Below are positions 34,200 to 46,006 of a stretch of 64,000 nucleotides of DNA, piece after piece. The stretch's first letter is position 1. Every line of letters begins with the position of its first letter. This DNA comes from Anaeramoeba ignava (lineage: Eukaryota > Metamonada > Anaeramoebidae), in NCBI GenBank assembly GCA_028826165.1, contig JAPDFW010000067.1:1-64000 (forward strand), written 5' to 3'. The notes beneath the pieces are model-generated. The model was not told where the DNA came from and searched no databases. It worked only from the letters and a program-made list of their open reading frames with translations. The translations under genes were made by a program, and so were the position numbers.

Positions 34200-37100
34200 A
34201 AAAACTCAAAAAATTTTATTCCGATTTTGATCTTTTTTAAATAATTAATAAATTAATTTTATAATTAATTTTATAATTAAATATTAAATTAAAATAGTAT
34301 TAATTAATAAAATAAATTTATTTTAAATATTTATTTAAATATTTAATCAAAAATTATTAATAATAATAAATATTTAATAATAAAATAATTTAAATTAATT
34401 TTAAATTAATTTTATAATTAAATATTAAATTAAAATAGTATTAATTATTAAAATAAATTTAATTAAATATTTTATTAAATATTTAATAATAATAATAATA
34501 ATAAATATTAAATAATAAATTAATAATAAATTAATTTTAAATTAATTTTATAATTAAATATTAAATTAAAATAGTATTAATTATTAAAATAAATTTATTA
34601 AAAATATTTTAATTAAATATTTAATCAAAAATTAATAATAATAATAAATAAAATATTTAATAATAAAATAATTAATAAATTAATTTTTAAAATTAAATTA
34701 AAATTATTAATTAATAAAATAAATTAAAAATATTTTATTAAATATTTAGTTAAAAATTAATAATAATAATAAATATTTAATAATAAAATAATTAATAAAA
34801 TAATTTTAAATTATTTTTATAATTAAATATTAAATCAAAAATAATATTAATTATTAAAATAAAATTATTAAAATATTTTATTAAATATTTAATCAAAAAT
34901 TAATAATAATAATAATAAATATTTAATAATAAAATTATTAATAAATTAATTTTAAATTATTTTTATAATTAAATATTAAATTAAAATAGTATTAATTAAT
35001 AAAATAAATTTATTAAAATATTTAATTAAATATTTAGTCAAAAATTAATAAAATAATTTAATAAAAAATTAATAATAAAATAATTAATAAATTAATTTTA
35101 AATTAAAAATTAAATTAAAATAATATTAATTAATAAAATAAATTTATTTAAATATTTTTATTAAATATTTAATCAAAAATTAATAATAATAATAAATATT
35201 TAATAAATTAATAATAAATTAATTTTTAAATTAATTTTATAATTAAATATTAAATTAAAATAATATTAATTAATAAAATAAAATTAATAAAATATTTTAT
35301 TAAATATTTAATCAAAAAAATTAATAATAATAATAAATATTTAATAATAAAATAATTAATAAATTAATTTTAAATTAATTTTAAATTAAAAATTAAATTA
35401 AAATAATATTAATTATTAAAATAAATTTATTAAAATATTTTATTAAATATTTAATCAAAAAATTAATAATAATAATAAATATTTAATAATAAAATTATTA
35501 ATAAATTAATTTTTAAATTAATTTTATAATTAAATATTAAATTAAAAATAATATTAATTAATAAAATAAATTTACTAAAATATTTTATTAAATATTTAAT
35601 CAAAAATTAATAATAATAATAAATATTTAATAATAAAAAAATAATTAATAAATTAATTTTAAATTAATTTTTATAATTAAATATTAAATTAAAATAATAT
35701 TAATTATTAAAATAAATTTATTTAAAATATTTTATTAAATATTTAATCAAAAATTAATAATAATAATAAATATTTAATAATAAAATAATTAATAAATTAA
35801 TTTTTAAATTATTTTTATAATTAAATATTAAATTAAAATAGTATTAATTATTTAAAATAAATTTATTTTAAATATTTTATTAAATAATTAATTAAAAATT
35901 AATAATAATAATAAATATTTAATAATAAATTATTTAATAAATTAATTTTTTAAATTAATTTTATAATTAAATATTAAATTAAAATAATATTAATTATTAA
36001 AATAAATTTATTTAAATATTTTATTAAATATTTAATCAAAAATTAATAATAATAATAAGTAAATAATAATAAAATTATTAATAAATTAATTTTAAATTAA
36101 TTTTATAATTAAATATTAAATTAAAATAATATTAATTAATAAAATAAATTTATTAAAATATTTAATTAAATATTTAGTTAAAAATTAATAATAATATTAA
36201 ATATTTAATAATAAAATTATTAATAAATTAATTTTAAATTAATTTTATAATTAAATATTAAATCAAAAATAATATTAATTATTAAAATAAATTTATTTAA
36301 ATATTTTATTAAATATTTAGTCAAAAATTAATAATAATAATAAATATTTAATAATAAATTTATTAATAAATTAATTTTAAATTATTTTTATAATTAAATA
36401 TTAAATTAAAAATAATATTAATTAATAAAAATAAAATTATTAAAATATTTATTTAAATATTTAATCAAAAATTAATAATAATAATAAATATTTAATAATA
36501 AATTATTAATAAATTAATTTTAAATTTTATAATTAAATATTAAATTAAAATAGTATTAATTAATAAAATAAAATTTATTTAAAATATTTAATTAAATATT
36601 TAATCAAAAATTAATAATAATAATAAATATTTAATAATAAATTATTTAATAAATTAATTTTTAAATTATTTTTATAATTAAATATTAAATTAAAAATAAT
36701 ATTAATTAATAAAATAAATTTATTTAAATATTTAATTAAATATTTAATCAAAAATTAATAATAATAATAAATAATTAATAATAAAATAATTAATAAATTA
36801 ATTTTAAATTAATTTTATAATTAAATATTAAATTAAAATAGTATTAATTATTAAAAATAAAAATTATTAAAATATTTTATTTAAATATTTAATCAAAAAT
36901 TAATAATAATATTAAATATTTAATAATAAAATAATTAATAAAATAATTTTAAATTATTTTTATAATTAATTATTAAATTAAAAATAGTATTAATTAATAA
37001 AATAAATTTATTTAAATATTTAATTAAATATTTAGTTAAAAATTAATAATAATAATAAATAATTAATAATAAAATAATTAATAAATTAATTTAATTTTAT

Positions 37101-38560
37101 AATTAAATATTAAATTAAAAAATATTTAATAAAATAAAAAATTTAAATATTTAATTAAATAAATCAAAAATTATTAATAATAATAAGTAATTAATAATAA
37201 AATAATAATTAATAAATTAATTTTTAAATTATTTTTATAATTAAATATTAAATTAAAATAGTATTAATTATTAAAATAAATTTATTAAAATATTTTATTA
37301 AATATTTAATCAAAAATTAATAATAATAATAAGTAAATAATAATAAAATAGTTAATAACAATTTTAAATTAATTTTATAATTAAATATTAAATCAAAATA
37401 ATATTAATTAATAAAATAAAATTATTTTAAATATTTTATTAAATATTTAATCAAAAATTAATAATAATAATAAATATTTAATAATAAATTATTAATAAAT
37501 TAATAATAAATTAATTTTATAATTAAATATTAAATTAAAATAATATTAATTATTTAAATCAATTTTATTTAAATATTTAATTAAATATTTAATCAAAAAT
37601 TAATAATAATAATAAGTAATTAATAATAAAATAATTAATAAATTAATTTTAAAAATTTTATAATTTATTAAATTAAAAATAATATTAATTATTAAAATAA
37701 AATTATTTAAATATTTTATTAAATATTTAATCAAAAATTAATAATAATAATAAATATTTAATAATAAAATAATTAATAAATTAATTTTAAAATAATTTTA
37801 TAATTAAATATTAAATTAAAATAATATTAATTAATAAAATAAAATTATTTAAAATATTTAATTAAATAATTAATCAAAAATTAATAATAATAATAAATAT
37901 TTAATAATAAATTATTAATAAATTAATAATAAATTAATTTTTATAATTAAATATTAAATTAAAATAATATTAATTATTTAAATAAATTCATTTGAATATT
38001 TTATTAAATATTTAATCAAAAATTAATAATAATAATAAATATTTAATAATAAAATTATTAATAAATTAATTTTAAATTAATTTTATAATTAAATATTAAA
38101 TCAAAAAAATAATATTAATTATTAAAATAAATTTATTAAAATATTTTATTAAATATTTAATCAAAAATTAATAATAATAATAAATATTTAATAATAAATT
38201 ATTTAATAAATTAATTTTAAATTATTTTTATAATTAAATATTAAATTAAAATAGTATTAATTAATAAAATAAAATTATTAAAATATTTAATTAAATATTT
38301 AATCAAAAATTAATAATAATAATAAATATTTAATAATAAAATAATTAATAAAATAATTTTAAATTATTTTATAATTAAATATTAAATTAAAATAATATTA
38401 ATTAATAAAATAAATTTATTTAAATATTTTATTAAATAATTAATTAAAAAAATTAATAATAATAATAAATATTTATTAATAAAATAATTAATAAAATAAT
38501 TTTAAATTAATTTTATAATTAAATATTAAATTAAAATAGTATTAATTATTAAAATAAAAA
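34200..38560. repeat. 4.4-kb satellite of about 31 units of roughly 135-145 bp
   Basis: Each unit contains, in order, TTTTATAATTAAATATTAAATTAA, a [G/A]TATTAATTA block, ATTTTATTAAATATTTAATC and (AAT)n. The landmark TAGTATTAAT occurs at 34295, 34436 and 34572 (spacing 141, 136), with later copies changed to TAATATTAAT. G appears almost only in TAGTAT. There is no coding potential. Confidence 0.92.
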
Positions 38561-38717
38561 GGATTAAAACACGTGTAAATAAATTTAAAAGAAAAAAAAA
38601 TTTTTTTTTAATTTTTTTTTTATTCTTCACAGGTAGATTAATTAATTAAATAATAAAATAATAAATAAATTAAATAAAAAAATTAATTAATTTTCTTTGT
38701 TTGTTTGTTTTTAAATA

Positions 38718-38900
38718 GAGCCGTGAAGGATGAAGAATCAGAAATGAAATCGCTCAACTGCCACAGATACTTTATTATTCAATAATTGAGTATCTGCCAA
38801 AACAAAATACAAATATACACACATAATATTGAGCGTAAACAAAAACAATCTACATTAAAAATAGGAAGCGAAATAAGTTTTTAAACCTTATTTCGAGCCT
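38718..38900 (+). ncRNA. Candidate structured non-coding RNA
   Basis: This is a patch of clearly higher GC inside AT-only DNA. It contains nested stems: CGCTCAA (38751-38757) with TTGAGCG (38829-38835), enclosing AGATACT (38765-38771) with AGTATCT (38789-38795), and a third stem CGAAATAAG (38869-38877) with CTTATTTCG (38887-38895). A run of T follows from 38946, which could stop RNA polymerase III. I cannot match it to a known RNA class. An alternative reading is a short exon after the AG at 38716-38717, encoding about 22 residues (AVKDEESEMKSLNCHRYFIIQ then stop). Confidence 0.4.
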
Positions 38901-38945
38901 TGTGGTTGTGATAATTTATTTATTAAACTATTTAAATAAAAAAAA

Positions 38946-38997
38946 TTTTTTTTTTTTTTTCATTTTTTTTCTTTTTTCATTTTTTCTTTTTTTTTTT
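38946..38997 (+). promoter_or_regulatory. T-tract with CAT motifs before the 430-aa gene
   Basis: Runs of T with two CATT motifs end three bases before ATG 39001. A Phe-rich upstream extension of the frame through this tract is not considered coding. Confidence 0.4.
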
Positions 38998-39000
38998 AAA

Positions 39001-40290
39001 ATGAATTCAAATGATTTGCAATTTTATTCAATTTTAAATTCAATTGAATCAAAATTTAATTGGGAATTTATTCAAAATAATTCCCAATATTTATTTCAAC
39101 CTCAAATTTTATCTTTTCATCCAAAAAAATTATTGAAAAGAAAAGATTTTCATATTTTTTACATTTTTTTAAAAGAATTATTTTTTGAATTTAAAGAAAA
39201 AACAAATCAAAAAATAAATGAATTGGAAGGAAATTTCCAGTTAATAAAAAAACTAATTTACACAAAAAAAAACCAACATAAAAAAACAAAGCATCTTCAA
39301 AAATTAACTGAAGTTAAAAAAACACTCCAAAGATTATTTGAGTTGAATATTTCTGAATTTGCAGTTAAAATACAAAAAATATTTCAAGAAAATGAAGTGA
39401 TTCGAAAAAACACAAATTTACAAACACCAGATTTATATATTGTGAAGTTATTTCGAATCAAATTGCTTTCAGGAGCTCTTCTTATGAAAAATTTATTGGA
39501 ATCAATTATTGATTCGTTTCAAAGATTTGAAATTTTAATTCGACAAACACATTTTATGGCATTTTCACTAGTTTGTGTTTCAGTTTTATCTCAAATTCAT
39601 CAACAAATCAAAACTTTGCAAATGGATTTTGTGGATTCTTTTTATTTGCTTGGAGAGGCTTCAAAATGCTTGAATTATCAACTTCAATCAAACCAAAATT
39701 TGAAGAACAAAAAAAAATCTTCTTCTTTTCAAGAATTTTTTTTATTCAAACAACAATTTATGCAAATAATAGAAATGCCACTTGAAAGATTTTTAGGAAC
39801 TGAATTCCAACGCAAAGAATCTTTTGCAATTGAAAAAATTGCGCAATTAAATATGGAAATTCCCTCTGTTTATAACCATGTTTTTTCAACAGAAAACGAA
39901 GATTTGGGGGAATTTGAAATGAGAAAAGAAGAATCTATTATGAAAAAGGAAGATTCAATCAAACAGGAAAAGACTATTGAAAAATGGAATATTTCAACAA
40001 ATAATGAAAATCAAAATCAAAATCAAAATCAAAATCAAAATCAAAATCAAAATCAAAATCAAAATCAAAATCAAAATCAAAATCAAAATAAAAACTCCTT
40101 TTCTTTCTCAATTAATATTCAACAACCTCAAAATCAAATTATTAATTCTCTTCCTCAACAAATTGAAATTGATGAACAAATCTCAAAGAAAAGAAAAAAA
40201 AGTAAAAACAAAAGATTTGAAAATCTTGTTAAACTCCAACAACCACAGAAACAAAAAAATGAAATTGATGATATTTTTGGAGATTTGTAA
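39001..40290 (+). CDS. 430-aa helical protein, possibly Nepro-like nucleolar protein
   Basis: I choose ATG 39001 (MNSNDLQFYSILNSI) because the upstream frame is a poly-T tract coding Phe. Residues 1-240 are helical: a Lys-rich coiled segment (residues about 60-110), then KLLSGALLMKNLLESIIDSF, LIRQTHFMAFSLVCVSVLSQ and DFVDSFYLLGEA. A Leu/Ala-rich helical block of this kind followed by a basic C-terminus occurs in the Nepro family (nucleolar, linked to rRNA-processing RNPs), but the match is by impression only. The C-terminal half has an Asn-Gln run (about residues 333-362) and a basic KKRKKSKNKRFE segment that could be a nuclear or nucleolar signal. Frame intact, single exon. Confidence 0.5.
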   Translation: MNSNDLQFYSILNSIESKFNWEFIQNNSQYLFQPQILSFHPKKLLKRKDFHIFYIFLKELFFEFKEKTNQKINELEGNFQLIKKLIYTKKNQHKKTKHLQKLTEVKKTLQRLFELNISEFAVKIQKIFQENEVIRKNTNLQTPDLYIVKLFRIKLLSGALLMKNLLESIIDSFQRFEILIRQTHFMAFSLVCVSVLSQIHQQIKTLQMDFVDSFYLLGEASKCLNYQLQSNQNLKNKKKSSSFQEFFLFKQQFMQIIEMPLERFLGTEFQRKESFAIEKIAQLNMEIPSVYNHVFSTENEDLGEFEMRKEESIMKKEDSIKQEKTIEKWNISTNNENQNQNQNQNQNQNQNQNQNQNQNQNQNKNSFSFSINIQQPQNQIINSLPQQIEIDEQISKKRKKSKNKRFENLVKLQQPQKQKNEIDDIFGDL

Positions 40291-40387
40291 AATAAGAAAA
40301 GAAATTATTAAGTTTTTTGTTTTTTGTTTCTTCAATTTTCATAGAAAAAAAATCACATTTTTTTTTGTGAATAAATAAATAAATAAT

Positions 40388-43300
40388 TCAATAAAGACGA
40401 AAGAAACCTAAACATTCTACAATTACAGGATTTAAGGAAACAACATTTTTAAATTCTTCAAAAGATAAAAAACCATCCTGATCTTTATCAAAATTTGAAA
40501 AAATTTGTTGAGATTGTTTTTTAAGTTCAGATTTGGAAATTTTATCCTTTTCTAATCTTAAAGAAAAAAGAATTTTGACAGTCTCAGAAAAGCTTTTGGA
40601 ATCAATCTTGCCGAGATTTGCGCGATCATAAACACAGAAAGAAAAGTGAATTTTGTCATCAATAGATCCTCTTGTTAAGGAATTTAAAGCGATGACAAGA
40701 TCTTCAAAAGATATTTTTCCTTTTTTGAACCGATCAAAACCAGCAAAAAGGAGATCGATTTTGGGCTGAAGAGATATACCCATTTCTTTTGCGAGAACAT
40801 TGAATTGCTTTCGGGACATTGTTTCTTGTTTGAATTTTTTAGAGAATCTTGAGAACATAAGTTTCAATTCGTATTCTGAAAAATTAGTGATTGCGATAAA
40901 ATTCTCAATGGTGTTTTGAGACAAAGAAAACGGGTTTTGAGGATTATTTGTGTTGGTATCAGAAGTGTTGTTTTGTTGCTCGCTATTTGAATCTGTTTCC
41001 AAATCAGTGTTTTCTGAATGATGGAAATGATCCTCATTCGGGTTATTGGATGAGTCGTTTGGGAGAAAATCTTCAGGATTCTTTAGAATATCAAGATCAT
41101 TGAAATCAATACCATCTGCGTTTGTAATGGATACTTCGATTGCCTTGATCCACTGGATAAATTCTTGTTGGGATTCAGCGAAGAAAATGTACTCGCGATT
41201 TTCAGTTTGGGGGATAATTGTGAAAGAGAGATGTTTGTTTACTATTGTGTCAAAGGGAATAAGTTCTGCACCGTTGAGTTTGATGATGTTAGAGGGGTTT
41301 CTAAGGGTGTCGAATGGGGGAGAATAGTAATAAATGCAGTGGTTTTGGATCTTCATAAATCTTCTTGCGAAAATTTTTTTTTTCTTCAAAAATTTGGAAA
41401 CAAAACCCTCCATTTTGAAGTCCTTCCAAAAACGGGAATCACTTTTGGATCTGAAAGCGGCTTCTGAGATGGATTTGATCCATTTTGAATAGTCGGAATA
41501 TTCATCGACTTCGAGAACAATTTTTTTTCTTCTTGGATGAGTAATTGTGATCAAGAACGGTTTTGCGACTCGAGAACGAGTGCCGATGATCTGGACGTCC
41601 TGCAAAGAAAACGCGCCCTTCATCTTATTCTTAGCCTTTCGTTTGAGCGAGTAACAAAGATATGAGCCGTTGAGAACGAACCAGAGCGATTTTCTTCCAT
41701 AAGGCTGTTTATTTCCATATTCCCTCAAGATCATGAATCCATCAACGGCTTCTTTGGGTTGTGAGTCGAAATTGATTGGCAAATTCGGTGCTATGTGGAG
41801 TTGAGCTGAGTTTGAGATCTCGATCTGCTCAATCAATACTTGTTTCCATGAAGCAACCATGAAGTCCTCGTATTTTTGTCTGAAAATCTGCCGTAAACTT
41901 TCCTTTTGGGTCGCATCTTTTGCGAGATCAATTTGTGTTTTCAGATGATCCAAGTCTGCGTTTTGCGCCAATGGTGCTGTTAAGGGAAACAGGAAGAAAT
42001 CACGTGAAAGTGGATGATGCAAACGTATGATTTTTTGTTTGATTTCTTCGTTGTATTCTTCTTGGATCTGCATTCCCGCAAGTGAAATCATTCCAAAAGG
42101 GATTTCCAGTTCAAATTCGTTTTTATAATAACATAAAACATAGTCATATAGAATGAAATAGCGGACTTTCCAAGTTTTGTATGTTAATCCCTGCTTTTGG
42201 ATGTATCCTTTGAATTTTTGGAATACATCTTTTCCTTTTCTGAATGGCTGAGATTCGAGGATTGTTTGTTGAATCGAATCTATCCAGCTCTGTCGCGATT
42301 CTTCTGATTCGCATTGGAAATAGAATGTTCTTCTTTCTGAGTGATAAATTTGGAATCGGTTTTTTTTCTTATGCTTGAAGCAATATGCTCCGATAAGTGA
42401 TATTACTCCAAGTGGGTTTGTGAAATTATTGTCTGTTTTAAAATAAATCATTGTGCATTCTTTGGTGAGAATGAAGAAGCGGGTTTTCCAATTTTTGTGG
42501 ACTGCTCCTTGTTTTTTGAGCCATCCATTTTTGATTTGGATCTGTTCCAAAATATTTAGTGTTGATTTTGTTTTTGTGAGATTTTGGAGCTGTATTTGTT
42601 TTTGTTTTTGTATTTCATTTTCATTTTCGTTTTCGTTTTCATTTTCAATATCTTCTTCTCCATCTGTTTCAACAGTTTCAGTTTGGAGGTTAATTTCTTG
42701 ATTGTTTTTAAATGATTTATTTAGATTATTTTTATTATTTTGATTTTGGATATTATTATTATTATTATTTTTAAATGGAATATTTAGATTATTTTGATTT
42801 AAATGTGATTGAAATGAAGTTGCTTTTGATAAAGGATTTGGTTTATTTTTAAATGATTTATTTGGGTTTAAATTTGAGTTTGAATGTGATTGAAGTGAAG
42901 TTGCTTTTGATAAAAGATTTGGTTTATTTTTAAATGATTTATTTATATTATGAGAAGGAGATTTATTTATATTATTTTGAAATGGTTTATTTGGATTATT
43001 TTGAGGAGATTTATTTATTTTATTATTATTATTATTTTGATTTTGGAGATTTGAATTATTTTGATTTAAATGTGATTGAAATGAAGTTGCTTTTGATAAA
43101 GGATTTGGTTTATTTTTAAATGATTTATTTGAATTATTATTATGAAATGTTTTATTTGGATTATTTTGAGGAGATTTATTTATATTATTTTTATTATTAT
43201 TTTGAATTTGGAGATTTGGATTATTTTTAAATGATTTATTTATGTTATTTATATTATTATTATTTTGATTTTGGAGATTTGGATTATTTTTAAATGATTT

Positions 43301-43843
43301 ATTTGGATTTAAATTTGAGTTTGAATGTGATTGAAGTGAAGTTGCTTTTGATAAAGGATTTGGTTTATTATTAAATGATTTATTTGGATTATTTTGAGGA
43401 GATTTATTTATATTATTATTATTAAATGATTTATTTGAATTATTATTAAATGATTTATTTGGATTATTTTTAAATGGAGTATTTAGATTATTTTGAGGAG
43501 ATTTATTTATGTTATTATTATTAAATGATTTATTTGGATTATTTTTAAATGTTTTATTTGAATTATTATTTTTAAATGTTTTATTTGGATTATTTTGAAG
43601 AGATTTATTTATGTTATTATTAAATGATTTATTTGAATTATTTTGAGGAGATTTATTTATATTGTTATTATTATTATTATTTATTAATGATTGATTGAAA
43701 TTTTTCTCAAATTTTGTTTTGTTATTCCTCTCTAAATTTATTTTCGAATTTCCAAATGATTTTTGAATTGAATTTTTTAAATTTTGATTTTGATTTTGAT
43801 TTTGATTTTGATTTTGATTTTGATTTTGTTTTTGTGGATTCAT
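40388..43843 (-). CDS. Four PH domains plus EF-hand module, 1151 aa
   Basis: The single exon starts at ATG 43843. Residues 1-400 are Asn-rich repeats (NPNKSFNNN, NINKSPQNN, SKATSLQSHSN units). PH1 spans about 436-529 (GWLKKQG...WKTRFFILT...WIDSIQQ), PH2 about 541-674 with an insert (GYIQKQGLTYKTWKVRYFIL), PH3 about 701-796 (FMILREYG...WFVLNG...WIKSISE) and PH4 about 809-908 (MEGFVSKFLKKKK...FMKIQNH...WIKAIEV). Residues 988-1151 resemble calcineurin-B/recoverin-type EF-hands; only the last, FDKDQDGFLSFEEF (about 1118), has a full set of Ca2+ ligands, the others being degenerate. PH domains bind phosphoinositides, so a Ca2+-influenced membrane adaptor is a reasonable inference. T-tract motifs lie upstream at 43853-43905. 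Frame intact. Confidence 0.85.
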   Translation of the reverse strand: MNPQKQNQNQNQNQNQNQNQNLKNSIQKSFGNSKINLERNNKTKFEKNFNQSLINNNNNNNINKSPQNNSNKSFNNNINKSLQNNPNKTFKNNNSNKTFKNNPNKSFNNNNINKSPQNNLNTPFKNNPNKSFNNNSNKSFNNNNINKSPQNNPNKSFNNKPNPLSKATSLQSHSNSNLNPNKSFKNNPNLQNQNNNNINNINKSFKNNPNLQIQNNNKNNINKSPQNNPNKTFHNNNSNKSFKNKPNPLSKATSFQSHLNQNNSNLQNQNNNNNKINKSPQNNPNKPFQNNINKSPSHNINKSFKNKPNLLSKATSLQSHSNSNLNPNKSFKNKPNPLSKATSFQSHLNQNNLNIPFKNNNNNNIQNQNNKNNLNKSFKNNQEINLQTETVETDGEEDIENENENENENEIQKQKQIQLQNLTKTKSTLNILEQIQIKNGWLKKQGAVHKNWKTRFFILTKECTMIYFKTDNNFTNPLGVISLIGAYCFKHKKKNRFQIYHSERRTFYFQCESEESRQSWIDSIQQTILESQPFRKGKDVFQKFKGYIQKQGLTYKTWKVRYFILYDYVLCYYKNEFELEIPFGMISLAGMQIQEEYNEEIKQKIIRLHHPLSRDFFLFPLTAPLAQNADLDHLKTQIDLAKDATQKESLRQIFRQKYEDFMVASWKQVLIEQIEISNSAQLHIAPNLPINFDSQPKEAVDGFMILREYGNKQPYGRKSLWFVLNGSYLCYSLKRKAKNKMKGAFSLQDVQIIGTRSRVAKPFLITITHPRRKKIVLEVDEYSDYSKWIKSISEAAFRSKSDSRFWKDFKMEGFVSKFLKKKKIFARRFMKIQNHCIYYYSPPFDTLRNPSNIIKLNGAELIPFDTIVNKHLSFTIIPQTENREYIFFAESQQEFIQWIKAIEVSITNADGIDFNDLDILKNPEDFLPNDSSNNPNEDHFHHSENTDLETDSNSEQQNNTSDTNTNNPQNPFSLSQNTIENFIAITNFSEYELKLMFSRFSKKFKQETMSRKQFNVLAKEMGISLQPKIDLLFAGFDRFKKGKISFEDLVIALNSLTRGSIDDKIHFSFCVYDRANLGKIDSKSFSETVKILFSLRLEKDKISKSELKKQSQQIFSNFDKDQDGFLSFEEFKNVVSLNPVIVECLGFFRLY

Positions 43844-44177
43844 ATTTTACAATAAAAAAAAAAGGGAAAGAAAGAAAAATGAAAAAAGAAAAAGAAAAAA
43901 TGAAATTTGTTTTTATTAAATTAAATTAAAATAAAAAATCAAAATTACTAATAAATTATTTTTAATTATTAATTATTTTAAATTTCTTACTCATTTATTC
44001 TTTTTCCAACTCATTTTTCTTTTTTTTTTTATTTTTTTAATTAAAAATTTTTTTTCTTTTTTTTTCATTTTTCATTTTCAAAAATAGTAATTAATAAAAA
44101 TAATAATAAAAATAATAATAATAATAATAAAAATAATTAAAATTAAAAAATAAAATTAATAATAAATCAGACTCAGC
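43844..44177. other. Divergent intergenic region
   Basis: It lies between the PH/EF-hand gene (minus) and succinyl-CoA ligase (plus). The left part has A-rich ATGAAAAAAG tracts and the right part T-rich TTTTTCATTTTTCATTTTC (44050-44080), the same mirror arrangement as at 30956-31038. (AAT)n follows. Confidence 0.5.
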
Positions 44178-46006
44178 ATGTCTTTATCAAATATAAAATT
44201 CAAACCAAAGAAACCAATAAACGTTCTTCCAGTTATTACATCACGACTTTTCTCATCTAAACCTTATGTTTTTGTCAACAAAGACACAAAGGTTATTTGT
44301 CAAGGTTTAACAGGAAAACAAGTAAATATTATATTTAGGTTCTTTTTTAAACAATTATAGTTTTTAATAGAAATAAATTCAAAAAAAAACAAATCAAGAA
44401 AACCAGAATAAATCATTTCAATTTCAATTTTATAAATTAATTTTAATTTTGATTTTAATTATAATTTTGATTTTAATTTTAATTTTAATTTTAATTTTAA
44501 TTTTAATTTTAATTTGAATTATAATATTAATTTTAATTTTAATTTTAATTTTAATTTTAATTTTAATTTTATAAATGAATTTTAATTTCAATTTTAATTT
44601 TAATTTTAATTTCAATTTTAATTTTAATTTTAATTTTAATTTTATAAATGAATTTTAATTTTAATTTTAATTTTGATTTTAATTTTTATAAATTAATTTT
44701 AATTTTTAATATTAATTTTAATTTTAATTTTAATTTTAATTTTAATTTTAATTTTAATTTTGATTTTAATTTTGATTTTATAAATTAATTTTGATTTTAA
44801 TTTTAATTTTAATTTTTAATTTTAATTTTAATTTATAATTTTAATTTTAATTTTAATTTTATAAATGAATTTTAATTTTAATTTTTAATTTTAATTTTGA
44901 TTTTAATTTTAATATTAATTTTAATTATAATTTTGATTTTAATTTTAATTTTAATTTTAATTTTAATTTTAATTTTAATTTTAATTTTAATTTTAATTTT
45001 AATTTTAATTTTAATTTTAATTTTAATTTCAATTATAATTTAATTTTAATTTTAATTTTGATTTTAATTTTAATTTTAATTTTAATTTTAATTTTAATTT
45101 TATAAATGAATTTTAATTTCAATTTTAATTTTATTTTTTTAAATGAATTTTTAAATTAATTTAAAGGGAACATTCCACACAGATCAAGCCATCAAATATG
45201 GAACCAAAATGGTTGGAGGAGTATCACCAAACAAAGCCGGAACCTATCATTTAGGATTACCAGTTTTCTCAGACGTGAAAGAAGCAAAAGAAAAAACAGA
45301 TGCTGATGCAACAGTAATTTATGTCCCACCAAAATTTGCAGGAAAAGCATTAATCGATGCAATTGAAGCAGACATGGGATTAATTGTGTGCATTACAGAA
45401 CACATTCCACAACACGACATGATCAAAGTGAAGCGTAAGTTAAAAGAGCATCCAAACTCAAGATTGATTGGGCCAAATTGTCCCGGAATCATCAAACCAG
45501 GCGAATGCAAGATCGGAATCATGCCTGGACACATCCACAAGCCAGGAAAGATCGGAGTTGTATCACGATCAGGAACGTTGACATACGAAGCAGTTGCTCA
45601 AACAACAAAGACAGGACTTGGCCAAAGCACATGCGTTGGTATTGGTGGAGACCCATTTAACGGAACTAATTTTGTTGACGTTCTTTCTCGATTTTTGGAA
45701 GACCCTCAAACAGAGGGTATCATTATGATCGGTGAGATCGGTGGTAATGCCGAAGAAGATGCTGCTGAATTTCTTGCAAAACATAATACTGGAAAAAACA
45801 GAAAACCTGTCGTTAGTTTTATTGCTGGGTTAACTGCTCCCCCAAATAAACGTATGGGTCATGCTGGTGCTATTGTTTCTGGTGGAAAAGGTGGTGCTCA
45901 AGATAAGATTCGTGCTCTTGAATCTGTTGGTGTTAAAATCTCTAAATTCCCTAATGAGATTGGTTATGTTATGCATGATGTTATGAGAAGAGAAGGCAAA
46001 ATTTAA
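44178..46006 (+). CDS. Succinyl-CoA ligase (ADP/GDP-forming) alpha subunit
   Basis: Exons 44178-44321 and 45167-46006 splice in phase 0 (CAA|GTAAAT to AAAG|GGAACA) to 327 residues. The N-terminus [15 protein letters not shown]...[12 protein letters not shown] is basic, hydroxylated and ends in a classic RLFSS, so import into a mitochondrion-type organelle is likely. The core [20 protein letters not shown] (CoA-binding Rossmann fold), [39 protein letters not shown] and [14 protein letters not shown] with the phosphorylated His are complete. It interconverts succinyl-CoA and succinate with substrate-level phosphorylation; in anaerobic protists it is a main ATP source of hydrogenosomes. The beta subunit is not in the window. 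Confidence 0.95.
44430..45130. repeat. TTTTAA hexamer repeat within the succinyl-CoA ligase intron
   Basis: (TTTTAA)n with scattered TTTTGA, TTTCAA and ATAAATGAA interruptions fills most of the 845-bp intron 44322-45166. The splice sites are certain from the conserved protein. Confidence 0.9.

Noticed and set aside
34200..38560. CRISPR array
   Set aside because: Units are contiguous variants of one another with no unique spacers, and the genome is eukaryotic.
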